From NCBI RefSeq assembly GCF_025860405.1, contig NZ_CP063785.1:1302001-1366000 (forward strand): DNA of 64,000 nucleotides. The letters are read 5' to 3'. The stretch comes from Tolypothrix sp. PCC 7712 (GTDB taxonomy: Bacteria; Cyanobacteriota; Cyanobacteriia; Cyanobacteriales; Nostocaceae). A model generated the notes under the pieces. It was not told the origin of the DNA, searched no databases, and saw only the letters and a list, made by a program, of their open reading frames with translations. The position numbers were made by a program, and so were the translations under genes. This document shows positions 41,615-49,893 of this stretch, in pieces. Position 1 is the stretch's first letter; each line of letters starts with the position of its first letter.

Positions 41615-44600
41615 ATGGCTTTAAAACTCAATCATTTTGACACCAAAACGAAACAAGATATTTTGTCCGAACAAAAGCTCACAAATTCATTGGCTGAATA
41701 TTTATTTCCCAATACTAAGTTTAGTATTGGTATTGCTTATCCTGATGCCACTATAACAGAAGATTTGGATGAATATAATGGCATGACTTTGCAATTTTCA
41801 TCGGGTCATCGGATGTTTTTTGCAGATAACCCAAATATTCGTGATTTATTGTATCCTAACCCTTCGGATGCGGCTGCTTATCCTTTGCCTTTTACACCTT
41901 GTCTGGCTTTTCACGAGTTAAAAAATGTCAGAATTTTGGTTATTGATGATGTGACTGGGGAAAATGGTGGTGTAATTGCTGTGGATGATGCAAGAAAATT
42001 GGTTGGTGATTGTAAAGGATTAATTGATGGCAATTTTGCTGTCTCAAATAATATAACTTCTCGTGCTTTTCAATTCCGACTTGGTATTAAACCTCAAGCA
42101 GAAAGTCCAGTAATGCGAATTGCAAAAGGTACACTTGCACCTGCACAATTGGATAAACTTGGGGAATCATTTTTTCGTATGGGTGGTAGTGTCAGAGATG
42201 CTACTCTGCGTTTCAAGTTTGGTTATGATATGGTGCTAGCAACGTCTTCTTTTAAGGGAAGGAAAGGAGAAGATGCAATTAAACCTGGGGAATATATACT
42301 CTCAATTGGTTTAGGTGTAAAATCCTTGGCTTTATATAGAGAACATAGTTTGGGAACCCAGGTTTTAATCAATTATTCTCAAGCGGTAAAACAGGAAATT
42401 TTACCTAAAATTAAACAGCAAGCAGAAAAGTTAGCTTTAGACCAAAAACACCCAATCAAGTTAGCACAGCGATATATTAAAACTTACGAACGACGCAAAA
42501 GTATATTAGCTAAAAAGCAAGAAGTCGAACCCCAAATCCAAGAAGATATTGAACAATTTTCTATATTTGATAACTTAGATTCTGGTGGTGAAAGTGAAGA
42601 CACTCAAGATAATGATCGCTTCGCTACACAACAAAAGGATTTATTACTATATTCGCTACTAAAAGCAGATTTATCGGGTTTTAAGCAAATTATCGAGCAT
42701 CCGAAAATTATTGCTGAACTTCAGGAATTTGCTAGGAAGGAATGGGTAGAGATAGCAACGGGACGTTCGATAAAGTTTACATCTGGTTTGGCTCAACCTA
42801 GTTTGCAATTAAACAAAGATGAAATCAGTATACCTTTTTTAAATGAAGGGGAAGAAGTTATAGTAACTCGTTCGCCGTTGATTAATTCAAATGGTGTAAT
42901 TACTTTAAAAAACAAACATTTACCAGAAATGGTAGACGGATGTGTCTACATCCATCCTCAAACTGCAATGGAGAATATGCAGTGTGATTTTGATGGTGAT
43001 TTACTAGCTTTTGCTAGCAGTAGAGAGTTTCCTGCGTTAGCAGCAGAAGTTAAAGAAAAGAACCTTCAAGAAAATCGTTATCCTGATATTGTTAAAAAAG
43101 CTAAAGTACCCTATCAAGGAACTTTTCAAGAAATTGCTGTTTCGGCAATGGAGAATAAGATTGGCATTATTGCTAATGAAATTCAAAAAAATATAGCACT
43201 ACAATGTGAAATTATTGCGCTGCCTAAATCTGATAAATTTAATTATCTTCAGACAGTTTCAGCACATTGTTGTTCGATAGTTAAGAGATATAAACAAGGT
43301 AAATTACAGATACCAGACAAGATATTACAGCAAATATATCCAATTGCATCGCTCATCAATAAAAATATAGACAACTCTCAAATCGAACAAAATTTACAGT
43401 TACTTAAAAAGTTGTTGAAAGATTGTGTAGCTGAATTGGGTAATGAGTTACAAGTTGCTGCTGATGGGCCTAAAAGTGCTTTACGTCCCGATGATTCAAT
43501 TATCCGATATTGTCAGGCTATAACTAGTTATAAGGAGGTGCAATGGTTGGCTGATAAGAAAAATAAGGAAGTATTTACTTTGCGGGTCATGAAAACTAAT
43601 GGTTACAGTCCGATTGATTTAATGATTCAGCAAACTAACGATATATTTGAGCAGAATCAACTTGTTGCACGACCAATTGAGCAATTTAGAAAGTTGTATT
43701 ATGGTGTTGATTTTTATGATAAACAGAGACAACAGGCTCAACAAATTAAGGGTGAATATAATTCTCAGGTTAGGAAACGTATTGAACTAGAAGATAGACA
43801 AAAAATAGAGCATGGCCCATATCTTGTAATTACTTCTCCAACTACTGCCAAGCAATTAGAGGTTACTAATTTAATCAAGTTTCCTGCCGCTAAAAATATT
43901 GACTTCTGGAAATCTTCGGAACTCACTATTAAGATTGGTGAGAGAAATCCAACTGAAAAAATACCTCATACCTTGTTTGCTCAAGCGAAATTTATCACCT
44001 CTGATGGTCAAGAGGTGGATATTGCTATCGGCACAATTAGCATGAAATCAATAAAAGAACACGACCTCAAGCCAGGAATGTCAATCAAACAAGGTAAGGT
44101 TGAATTTCATTTCGGTATTAGTGATGGGATGATTGATGCTTTAAAACAGCAAACTAGGGAATATGTTGAGTCAATTAAACAAGAAACACCGTCAGCAGAA
44201 AGATTACAACTTGCAGCAGCTATTCACGATATTAGCCACACTGAATCAAGCCAAAATTATTCGGGTATCAAAAGAGCAGGTGTGGCGTTTGCTATTTTTT
44301 CAGATGAAGTTATAGGTCAACTACAGCATTTACAGTTTACCCAGATGAGGGTAATTGGTACTCAATTTAATGAGTATGCCCTCCAGAATTTTCAAGGTGA
44401 AAGACTACCGATTAAATTTGAGGATAGCGTGCATCCTCGTGACCCAACTAGAACTTCCAGTTGGGTAATTGTAGAGGGTAAAAAGCTTGGTACACTGGAT
44501 GCTCGTTCTCCTCATTTACTAGCCGGATGTGAGGCAATTGCAGCTATTACTTCTGCTCCCAGTACGAGCTTTATTGTTACCAGTTTGAAAAATCCTGACC

Positions 44601-45394
44601 ATAAATTGCAAATTGATAGCGTTAATCAATATGCTTTTGCAACTCATCAATGGCTGGGTGAGCAAGTAAATATTACTTTGGATGTGCGTCAAACTCAAGA
44701 GCGAAAAGCACCAACTGTTTTTGCTTATATTGGTAATCAAATATTGGGAGTAGTAAATAAGCAGTCAGTCAATTTTTTGCAAGGGAGACTGGCTGCTGTT
44801 AATAGACAACTTCAAGGATTTAGTTTTGTAGGTATGCTTAATAATGCTCCAGCTAGTTATGCGGATATTGTGATTGATAGCAGCAGTGTTAAGTTTCCAG
44901 AAATCCCAGTGGGAGAACATGAAAATAATTCCGCAGTTGCAACTGTCGTGTTTTTTAGCGCATCTATTGACAGCCAGTTGCAAGCCAAAACAGAGCAAGT
45001 TTTGTGTAATATGCTCAAACGCGCTGTTGATCGTGCAGTGGAGAGGGGTTATGATACAGTCAGCTTTGTTGATGTTTCATTACACTCAGATAAGTCCTCA
45101 CAGAATCTGAAAACTATTGAGATGCTGGCAACAGAACGGAAGAATATCAAAGTTGAGTTTAAAGGTACAGCATCGCTAGAAGATGCGATCGCACTCCTGA
45201 CACAGCCAGATGATATAGTTGTTGGTATTCGTAGCCCCAAAACCATTGGCATTATAGACTTTGCATCAAGTCACCGAAAAGCGATCGCTGCATATATCCC
45301 GGAAACTGGAAAATTTGAGCGGCGTAATTTACCTTCAATTCAACCAAATATGGTTGCAGCAAACAACGATATCGAACGCGATGGGAGCTATTGA
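41615..45394 (+). CDS. RNA-polymerase-like protein with eukaryotic-RdRP-type double-psi barrel (DFDGD)
   Basis: A 1,259-residue soluble protein. By eye the family motifs occur in the order found in QDE-1/RDR-type RNA-dependent RNA polymerases: ENGGVIAVDDARKLV (~116-130; family DG.G.IS..A), SRAFQFRLGIKP (~149-160; family SAFQIR.GG.KG), VTRSPL (Arg419, Pro421), CDFDGDLLAF with the metal-binding DxDGD (Asp458, 460, 462), NKIGIIANEI (514-523; family LG.I.N) and AADGPKSAL (615-623; family A.DFPK.G). Residues ~860-1110 are beta-rich, and ~1110-1250 form an alpha/beta domain of unknown type. Template (RNA or DNA) and role are unknown; phage YonO shows that such single-chain enzymes can transcribe DNA. 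Its 3' end overlaps the next convergent gene by 7 bases. Confidence 0.75.
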   Translation: MALKLNHFDTKTKQDILSEQKLTNSLAEYLFPNTKFSIGIAYPDATITEDLDEYNGMTLQFSSGHRMFFADNPNIRDLLYPNPSDAAAYPLPFTPCLAFHELKNVRILVIDDVTGENGGVIAVDDARKLVGDCKGLIDGNFAVSNNITSRAFQFRLGIKPQAESPVMRIAKGTLAPAQLDKLGESFFRMGGSVRDATLRFKFGYDMVLATSSFKGRKGEDAIKPGEYILSIGLGVKSLALYREHSLGTQVLINYSQAVKQEILPKIKQQAEKLALDQKHPIKLAQRYIKTYERRKSILAKKQEVEPQIQEDIEQFSIFDNLDSGGESEDTQDNDRFATQQKDLLLYSLLKADLSGFKQIIEHPKIIAELQEFARKEWVEIATGRSIKFTSGLAQPSLQLNKDEISIPFLNEGEEVIVTRSPLINSNGVITLKNKHLPEMVDGCVYIHPQTAMENMQCDFDGDLLAFASSREFPALAAEVKEKNLQENRYPDIVKKAKVPYQGTFQEIAVSAMENKIGIIANEIQKNIALQCEIIALPKSDKFNYLQTVSAHCCSIVKRYKQGKLQIPDKILQQIYPIASLINKNIDNSQIEQNLQLLKKLLKDCVAELGNELQVAADGPKSALRPDDSIIRYCQAITSYKEVQWLADKKNKEVFTLRVMKTNGYSPIDLMIQQTNDIFEQNQLVARPIEQFRKLYYGVDFYDKQRQQAQQIKGEYNSQVRKRIELEDRQKIEHGPYLVITSPTTAKQLEVTNLIKFPAAKNIDFWKSSELTIKIGERNPTEKIPHTLFAQAKFITSDGQEVDIAIGTISMKSIKEHDLKPGMSIKQGKVEFHFGISDGMIDALKQQTREYVESIKQETPSAERLQLAAAIHDISHTESSQNYSGIKRAGVAFAIFSDEVIGQLQHLQFTQMRVIGTQFNEYALQNFQGERLPIKFEDSVHPRDPTRTSSWVIVEGKKLGTLDARSPHLLAGCEAIAAITSAPSTSFIVTSLKNPDHKLQIDSVNQYAFATHQWLGEQVNITLDVRQTQERKAPTVFAYIGNQILGVVNKQSVNFLQGRLAAVNRQLQGFSFVGMLNNAPASYADIVIDSSSVKFPEIPVGEHENNSAVATVVFFSASIDSQLQAKTEQVLCNMLKRAVDRAVERGYDTVSFVDVSLHSDKSSQNLKTIEMLATERKNIKVEFKGTASLEDAIALLTQPDDIVVGIRSPKTIGIIDFASSHRKAIAAYIPETGKFERRNLPSIQPNMVAANNDIERDGSY

Positions 45395-45855
45395 GCTTTC
45401 AATTGATTCAACACCCGCGCTACTTCTGTTGGTTGAGACAATAACAAGGTTTGTAAATGAGATCGCAAAACTGCCAATCTCTGATATTGTCCATCAATTT
45501 TGTCTGGAATACCCAAGCGTCTTGCTGCGGTACGAACACGAGGTTGTGGTAACTGCTGTATCAAAACTGCTAGAGATTCTGTATCAACATTATTTGCTGT
45601 ATTTGAAACGATAGAATCAGCAAGTTGTGTCTTGATCCGTACTATCTTACTTACAGGTTTGAGATAGGGAAGAGAATTTATTCTTTCGGCTTCTTGGTTG
45701 CGAGTTAAGGATTGCACAGCTTTACTAAAGGAAGTCTTACCCGATTGCTTCCATAAATCCCATAAACCAACAAATAAATTCAATATTATCAACGTTGTAA
45801 AAGCTAAAACTAATGCGATCATGAGAGCGTTCAAAAATTCTTGAGTATTTTCCAT
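45388..45855 (-). CDS. Unknown membrane protein convergent with the RdRP-like gene
   Basis: A 155-residue protein with one N-terminal membrane helix (ALMIALVLAFTTLIILNLFVGLW, residues ~11-33). The soluble helical C-terminal half includes PQPRVRTAARRLGIPDKIDGQYQRLAVLRSHLQ, which looks like a small helix-turn-helix or SAP-like DNA-binding segment, following the membrane anchor. It might therefore hold DNA at the membrane. The gene ends inside the 3' end of the RdRP-like gene. No family is recognised. Confidence 0.55.
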   Translation of the reverse strand: MENTQEFLNALMIALVLAFTTLIILNLFVGLWDLWKQSGKTSFSKAVQSLTRNQEAERINSLPYLKPVSKIVRIKTQLADSIVSNTANNVDTESLAVLIQQLPQPRVRTAARRLGIPDKIDGQYQRLAVLRSHLQTLLLSQPTEVARVLNQLKAQ

Positions 45856-45947
45856 TTTCTTTATCTCCGATATCCAGCTTGAAGCGGATGCTGGTCTTTC
45901 ACAGTCTTCTCCCCGTGAGGGGTTGCAATGGAAAACTCATGATGAAA

Positions 45948-46571
45948 TTACAGACGAGCCTTAAAAATTTGGTTGGCAGTGAGATTGAAAGTAGGAAATA
46001 TTGGAGAAATAATTTGGTCATTATTTCTAAATTGAGTAATTTTGTACTCCCCGTCAATGAGTTGATAAACTGATATTGTTGGTTGTTTGGGGTCGCCAAT
46101 AAACCGTTTACCACCTAAAGCTTCATAGTCAATTATCCAATATTCCTGAATCCCCATTTCTTCATAGTCCGCAGACTTTCTCGAGTAATCATCGCGCCAA
46201 TTTGTACTGACAACTTCAACAATTAATTTGACGGAATCAGCTATTTCAATAATTGACTCATTTTCCCACCTTATTTCGTGAATGAGAGCTTCTTCATCTA
46301 AGACAATAATATCCGGTTCGTATCCAGATTTACCAACTGATGTTTTGACTATTGATTCTCTGGGTATAAACCAGATATCCTCTTTATCTAAGTTGGTAAT
46401 AGCTATATTGAGATGTTTGATTGCAAAACCAGTTACTCTTGAATGTTTTCCTCTAGGTTTTGGCATCTCAACAATTAACCCATCATGCAATTCGTAACGT
46501 ACCTCAGAGCCTTCTGGATACCAGGCGATAAATTCATCAAACGTTATTGATTTAGTTAAGGCTTGACTCAT
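45948..46571 (-). CDS. Uma2-family (DUF820) PD-(D/E)xK nuclease-like protein
   Basis: A 207-residue protein of the Uma2 family, which is very numerous in cyanobacteria. It shows the nuclease-fold signature: EVRYELHDGLIVEMPKP near residue 22, the acidic pair GYEPDIIVLDEE (~100), VKLIVEVVSTNWRDDYSRKSADYEEMG with catalytic Glu and Lys (~128-150), and EYWIIDYEALGG. The fold is of restriction-type endonucleases, but the biological role of the family is not settled. It could be resident on the element or a chromosomal stray. A palindromic operator candidate lies upstream (46688-46703). Confidence 0.88.
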   Translation of the reverse strand: MSQALTKSITFDEFIAWYPEGSEVRYELHDGLIVEMPKPRGKHSRVTGFAIKHLNIAITNLDKEDIWFIPRESIVKTSVGKSGYEPDIIVLDEEALIHEIRWENESIIEIADSVKLIVEVVSTNWRDDYSRKSADYEEMGIQEYWIIDYEALGGKRFIGDPKQPTISVYQLIDGEYKITQFRNNDQIISPIFPTFNLTANQIFKARL

Positions 46572-46687
46572 ATTTTTGATTCATGAAAAAACGCAATAGT
46601 AATTCTTGGATGAATCATCACTTAACTGTGTAGACCGCACCTGATAAAGCAATTCGGCAAATAGAGCTTGACTTTCCCTATTTCTAG

Positions 46688-46703
46688 ACTGTACATATAC
46701 AGT
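46688..46703. promoter_or_regulatory. Palindromic operator candidate upstream of Uma2 gene
   Basis: ACTGTA and TACAGT face each other across CATA. This resembles dyads bound by LexA- or Xre-type repressors, though the spacing is shorter than in the Escherichia LexA box. It lies ~117 bases before the Uma2 start on the minus strand. Confidence 0.35.
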
Positions 46704-46825
46704 TACTCCTGGTCTACACAACTAAATGCTACCAACGATATACTGAAATCTAATTTTCATTCTCTTTTCTTGACTAGTCTTGATATGTCAAGCTCCCAGT
46801 TATAATAATATCTAATTAACTTCTT

Positions 46826-46853
46826 AATAAAAAAAATACCCTCATAGAGGGCT
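46826..46853 (-). terminator. Intrinsic terminator (minus strand)
   Basis: Read on the minus strand, GCCCTC-TAT-GAGGGT forms a short GC stem followed by A-TTTTTTTT-ATT. It lies ~20-45 bases beyond the stop of the minus-strand gene at 46875 and would end its transcript before the Uma2 promoter. Confidence 0.6.
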
Positions 46854-46874
46854 ACTATTCATTGTAAATCAAGA

Positions 46875-47138
46875 CTACAGCAAATTGATTGAGCGAATTA
46901 AAATGCTCATTACTTCCCCAGGATTGTTCGTTGGTAATAAGGGACTCCAATCACCTATATCTGCATAACCGAGTTGATGCAAAACACGAATTGTTGCCAT
47001 TACAGCTTTACTGGAGCCAATCAGCGTATGCTTTATTTTTTCTCGTTCTTGTTTGGCTGGGGAATTGGTCTGAAAATTAGGAATAGTTAAAACTTGGCTA
47101 TTAGCATCACCTAGAAAGCTTCGATAGTTTGTTGGCAT
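46875..47138 (-). CDS. Small unknown protein (87 aa)
   Basis: An 87-residue protein without a known motif. The C-terminal part (IGSSKAVMATIRVLHQLGYADIGDWSPLLP, then GEVMSILIR) is well ordered, with alternating hydrophobic residues, and looks like a conserved small domain rather than chance. It is followed by an intrinsic terminator. It is one of a run of minus-strand small genes at the right end of the element, which probably form accessory cargo or control genes. Confidence 0.6.
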   Translation of the reverse strand: MPTNYRSFLGDANSQVLTIPNFQTNSPAKQEREKIKHTLIGSSKAVMATIRVLHQLGYADIGDWSPLLPTNNPGEVMSILIRSINLL

Positions 47139-47224
47139 AGAAGATTTCTCCTAGCTTTGGAGTTTACTGAATTTGGGTAGCAGCCTTTTTCGTTGTTTAT
47201 ACCGAGGTTATCAGGAAAGTTTTT

Positions 47225-47512
47225 TCAAAATAACCCTGATGTTTTTGATTCGTGAACCGTGAGAGGCTTTACTAATCGGAAATATTCTGTTTCTAGCGAA
47301 TTAGCACTTCTAAAATAAAGTCGAAATGAGCCATCACCATATTGTTTGATGTCTTGCTTGTCGAAAATTATTTCTTGCCTTTGCAACCATTGGTATACAG
47401 TTGCATGAAACTCAGCTAGAAACAAAGCCGGAAAATAAATTCTTCCTACTTTTGCTCCCGTTTTTATGTGAGTGAATATTTGAAATTGTGGTTCTGCTAA
47501 TACTTCTGCCAT
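47225..47512 (-). CDS. Small unknown protein (95 aa)
   Basis: A 95-residue soluble protein with a mixed alpha/beta pattern (KVGRIYFPALFLAEFHATVYQWLQ, YGDGSFRLYFRS). I recognise no family. It belongs to the same minus-strand series as the 87-residue protein; the two are 86 bases apart. Confidence 0.55.
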   Translation of the reverse strand: MAEVLAEPQFQIFTHIKTGAKVGRIYFPALFLAEFHATVYQWLQRQEIIFDKQDIKQYGDGSFRLYFRSANSLETEYFRLVKPLTVHESKTSGLF

Positions 47513-47559
47513 TGATAGTGCCTGACATTCTGTTCTAAATTCTCTTGCCGTAAGGCTGG

Positions 47560-47695
47560 ATGTAAGGATTCAGGAGTCAGGAGTCAGAAGTCAGAATTAG
47601 GAAGGAATCCAGTATATTTTGGAACTTGTCTTTTCCTAATTATTTAACTCTTCTAACTCCTGAATTCTGACTCCTGTATTCTGACTTCTGGGTCT
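47560..47695. repeat. Heptamer-type inverted repeat (hairpin)
   Basis: GATTCAGGAGTCAGGAGTCA with AGAAGTCAGAATTAGG (47567-47604) faces CCTAATTATT and CTGAATTCTGACTCCTGTATT (47635-47690). The arms are built from GGAGTCA heptamers and can fold into a hairpin. It is the same class as 11530-11640. No gene is supported across it. Confidence 0.7.
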
Positions 47696-47730
47696 GATAA
47701 TTTTGAGAAAACAGATAAGAGTTCCTGCAA

Positions 47731-48462
47731 TTAAATTGATACTGATTCGGTGTATTTGAGAAAATTCGAGATTTTCCAATTTAAACCGTGAACGGGATCG
47801 GCTACATTCGGTTTTGAGGATGCACCGTCGCACAATAAACAAGTCTCGCATTGAATTCTGTCATCTTCAGTATGACGGCACAGAACTTCACCTTGGCTCA
47901 AAGGAGCATCAGGAGCGATGATTCTGAAAGTCCTCCAACCCTGCATTTGGGCTAATTGCGCTTCAGCTTGGCTTTGCACAGAAGCCATTAAATATTTCTG
48001 CCAACGGTGATCGCACAATTGCCATTGGTGCGTGTAACCAGTATATTTTCTCGATGCTAAAATGATTGGCTCCCACGCCTCAAAGGGTACTGCTGTTGGG
48101 TCTCCATAAGAGCCAATTCTCACGGGATAGCGATATCTTTTCAAAACTTCTATTTCATTTGTACCCAGTTTTGGGTAAGTTCCGGTTTTATACTTGCGGT
48201 AAATATTGTTGATAGGCAACAGATTAACGTAGCAGCTACCGCTCTGACTCAATTTCAAGGGACAGTTCCCACAAATACCTTTGTCTAAACCATTTTTTGC
48301 GGCTGATGTTGGCACAAATTCTTGCTGTAAAATCCAAGATTGAATCAATCTTCCAGTTTTGCGATTGGATGTAGGGTAAACAAATCCGGTCAAAATCAGG
48401 GCGATCGCAGAACCGTCAATCAAAGAAGCTCCTGACCAAACAATATAGCTGTTTTGTAGCAT
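47731..48462 (-). CDS. Unknown Cys-rich protein of phage/plasmid type
   Basis: A 243-residue protein. The motif CGNCPLKLSQSGSCYVNLLPI (~residues 63-83) matches a pattern I know from uncharacterised phage and plasmid proteins that carry C-x2-C...C-Y-V-N. It is followed by YPVRIGSYGDPTAVPFEAW and HQWQLCDHRWQKYLMASV. A further Cys group lies at the C-terminus (VLCRHTEDDRIQCETCLLCDGA). The Cys sets could bind metal or an Fe-S cluster. Function is unknown. Proteins like this suggest mobile-element rather than chromosomal origin for this stretch. Confidence 0.6.
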   Translation of the reverse strand: MLQNSYIVWSGASLIDGSAIALILTGFVYPTSNRKTGRLIQSWILQQEFVPTSAAKNGLDKGICGNCPLKLSQSGSCYVNLLPINNIYRKYKTGTYPKLGTNEIEVLKRYRYPVRIGSYGDPTAVPFEAWEPIILASRKYTGYTHQWQLCDHRWQKYLMASVQSQAEAQLAQMQGWRTFRIIAPDAPLSQGEVLCRHTEDDRIQCETCLLCDGASSKPNVADPVHGLNWKISNFLKYTESVSI

Positions 48463-48652
48463 ATTGATAATAGCAGATAGTTGAATATTGATGAGTTAGC
48501 AAGTTGTGAAGCGAGTAATTTTGTAGACAAATAGCCACAAAAATCTACTGATTAAAAGCCTTGAGTTGATGAGATAAATCGCTGCTAATAAAAATCCTCC
48601 AGCATGATTAACTACTAGAGGATTTGAAAATTGCTACTATGAGTTTTTGGGA

Positions 48653-49042
48653 TTAGTAGTGAGTGCTATCTTCAATCGTCTCTGATTGGTAATGCATCTG
48701 GTTGCGCTCGGCATATTCTTGTCTACGTTGCCAAGATATTTGATTTTGAACTATCAAATCTTCAAGGCTTTTACCAAACTTGCGATTTGCATATTCAAGA
48801 AGTTGCTCTAGATTGTATCGTTTTTCTTCAATATTACCAAAATCAGTAGTAAAGCGTTCTTTAAATTCATCCCAATCAAAAGTTTCTTTGAGAGAGCGTT
48901 TGGCAACAAGTCCACAAAGAGAACGGATAGAATAGTAAACTTTTGAGTAAACACGCTCGGAGTAATTGCTCACGGCATATTCACCTAATATTGAACCATC
49001 TATTGCTTGAAGGGTAGAAGTAGAAGATTTGCGTGACGGCAT
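48653..49042 (-). CDS. Small unknown protein (129 aa)
   Basis: A 129-residue soluble protein I do not recognise. It has a central helical region (YSIRSLCGLVAKRSLKETFDWDEFKERF) and a charged C-terminal helix (RRQEYAERNQMHYQSETIED). There is no membrane segment. It lies upstream of the Cys-rich gene on the same strand with a 190-base gap. Confidence 0.5.
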   Translation of the reverse strand: MPSRKSSTSTLQAIDGSILGEYAVSNYSERVYSKVYYSIRSLCGLVAKRSLKETFDWDEFKERFTTDFGNIEEKRYNLEQLLEYANRKFGKSLEDLIVQNQISWQRRQEYAERNQMHYQSETIEDSTHY

Positions 49043-49198
49043 ATAAGATTTCCGTAAACTTCATTAACCAAATGGCGTAAGCCAATGCATTTTTACAATT
49101 AGGAAATAGAAAGTCAGAACTGTTTTGAGAATTCCGACTTTCGACTTACTAAATTCAACTTAATCTTGTGAAGAATTTCAGCCCACAATTGGAACGTG

Positions 49199-49444
49199 CT
49201 ACCACCAAGCTGAATCATCGCAGTCAGCAATGAAATCTTTTCTTTCGCTGCACATTTGATACTCAGCTTCTAGCTGTTGTAAGTCTGCATCAAGTGCGAG
49301 ATTTTTCACCGCCAGCATTATTTCTGTTAGATGGGTTTCTTCACTTATACCTGTATAATAAACCTTGATGAACTTATCTGCTTTACCCATAAAGCTTTCG
49401 AGATGGGTGACAAATGTTTGTTCAAAATCTATTGCCTGAATCAT
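49199..49444 (-). CDS. Small acidic unknown protein (81 aa)
   Basis: An 81-residue acidic, helical protein (QAIDFEQTFVTHLESFMGKAD, EIMLAVKNLALDADLQQLEAEYQM) without a recognised motif. It is the last of the minus-strand small genes before the copy-3 palindrome and the probable end of the element. Acidity and size would fit a DNA mimic or anti-defence protein, but nothing in the sequence proves this. Confidence 0.5.
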   Translation of the reverse strand: MIQAIDFEQTFVTHLESFMGKADKFIKVYYTGISEETHLTEIMLAVKNLALDADLQQLEAEYQMCSERKDFIADCDDSAWW

Positions 49445-49893
49445 GGTTAATTGCTTATGAATACCTTCAGTTCTCTTCAGGCGTAAGCCAAAAAAGGAAA
49501 AGACTAAGCTGAAATAAATAATATAAAATGTTAAAATGTATTGCTTACCTTTTTAGGCAATAGTATTGAAATATTTCCGAAATAACTGAAATACTAAATA
49601 ATAAAAACCTATATGATTTTCACCGAAGATATGTAAAAATAAATAATTTATGAAAAACAGGCAACTCTCAATAAAGCTAGCAGCCTATGTTGGCAGATTG
49701 CAGTAGTGCGAATAGCGAAAGTCACCAATACAACACATGTACACGCTTGTGGAAAAGTTTCCTGAAGCGTCAAAGTGGCTGATTAACCTTATGCTGAACA
49801 GCCATCACTAGCTTGTTAAAAACTATTATTTAGAGAGGCTCTCTAGTAAGATTGCTTGACAAAAATGCTCCCATCAGCGTCATTTAGGAGATT
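49445..49893. other. Gene-free region near the right end of the element
   Basis: These 449 AT-rich bases hold the third copy of the palindrome (49744-49769) and no supported gene. I compared this stretch with the tRNA-Ala 3' end and found no direct repeat, so it is not shown to be an attachment site. Confidence 0.5.
49744..49769. promoter_or_regulatory. Palindromic site, copy 3 of 3
   Basis: CGCTTGTGGAAAA then GTTTCCTGAAGCG differs from copy 2 by one central base. The next bases are also alike (GAAGCG followed by a CAA-rich stretch and GATTAACC versus GGTTAAA), hinting at common descent. It lies 125 bases before the pRiA4b-like gene. Confidence 0.5.

Larger units (their letters stand above)
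46572..46874. other. Intergenic region with operator candidate and minus-strand terminator
   Basis: These 303 bases contain ACTGTA-CATA-TACAGT (46688-46703) nested in TAGAC...GTCTA, upstream of the Uma2 gene. They also contain the hairpin CCCTC-ATA-GAGGG with a T-run (46830-46851) serving the next minus-strand gene. No coding sequence is supported. Confidence 0.5.

Noticed and set aside
11530..47695. CRISPR arrays
   Set aside because: The short repeats form hairpins of contiguous heptamers without regular spacers, and no cas gene is present.
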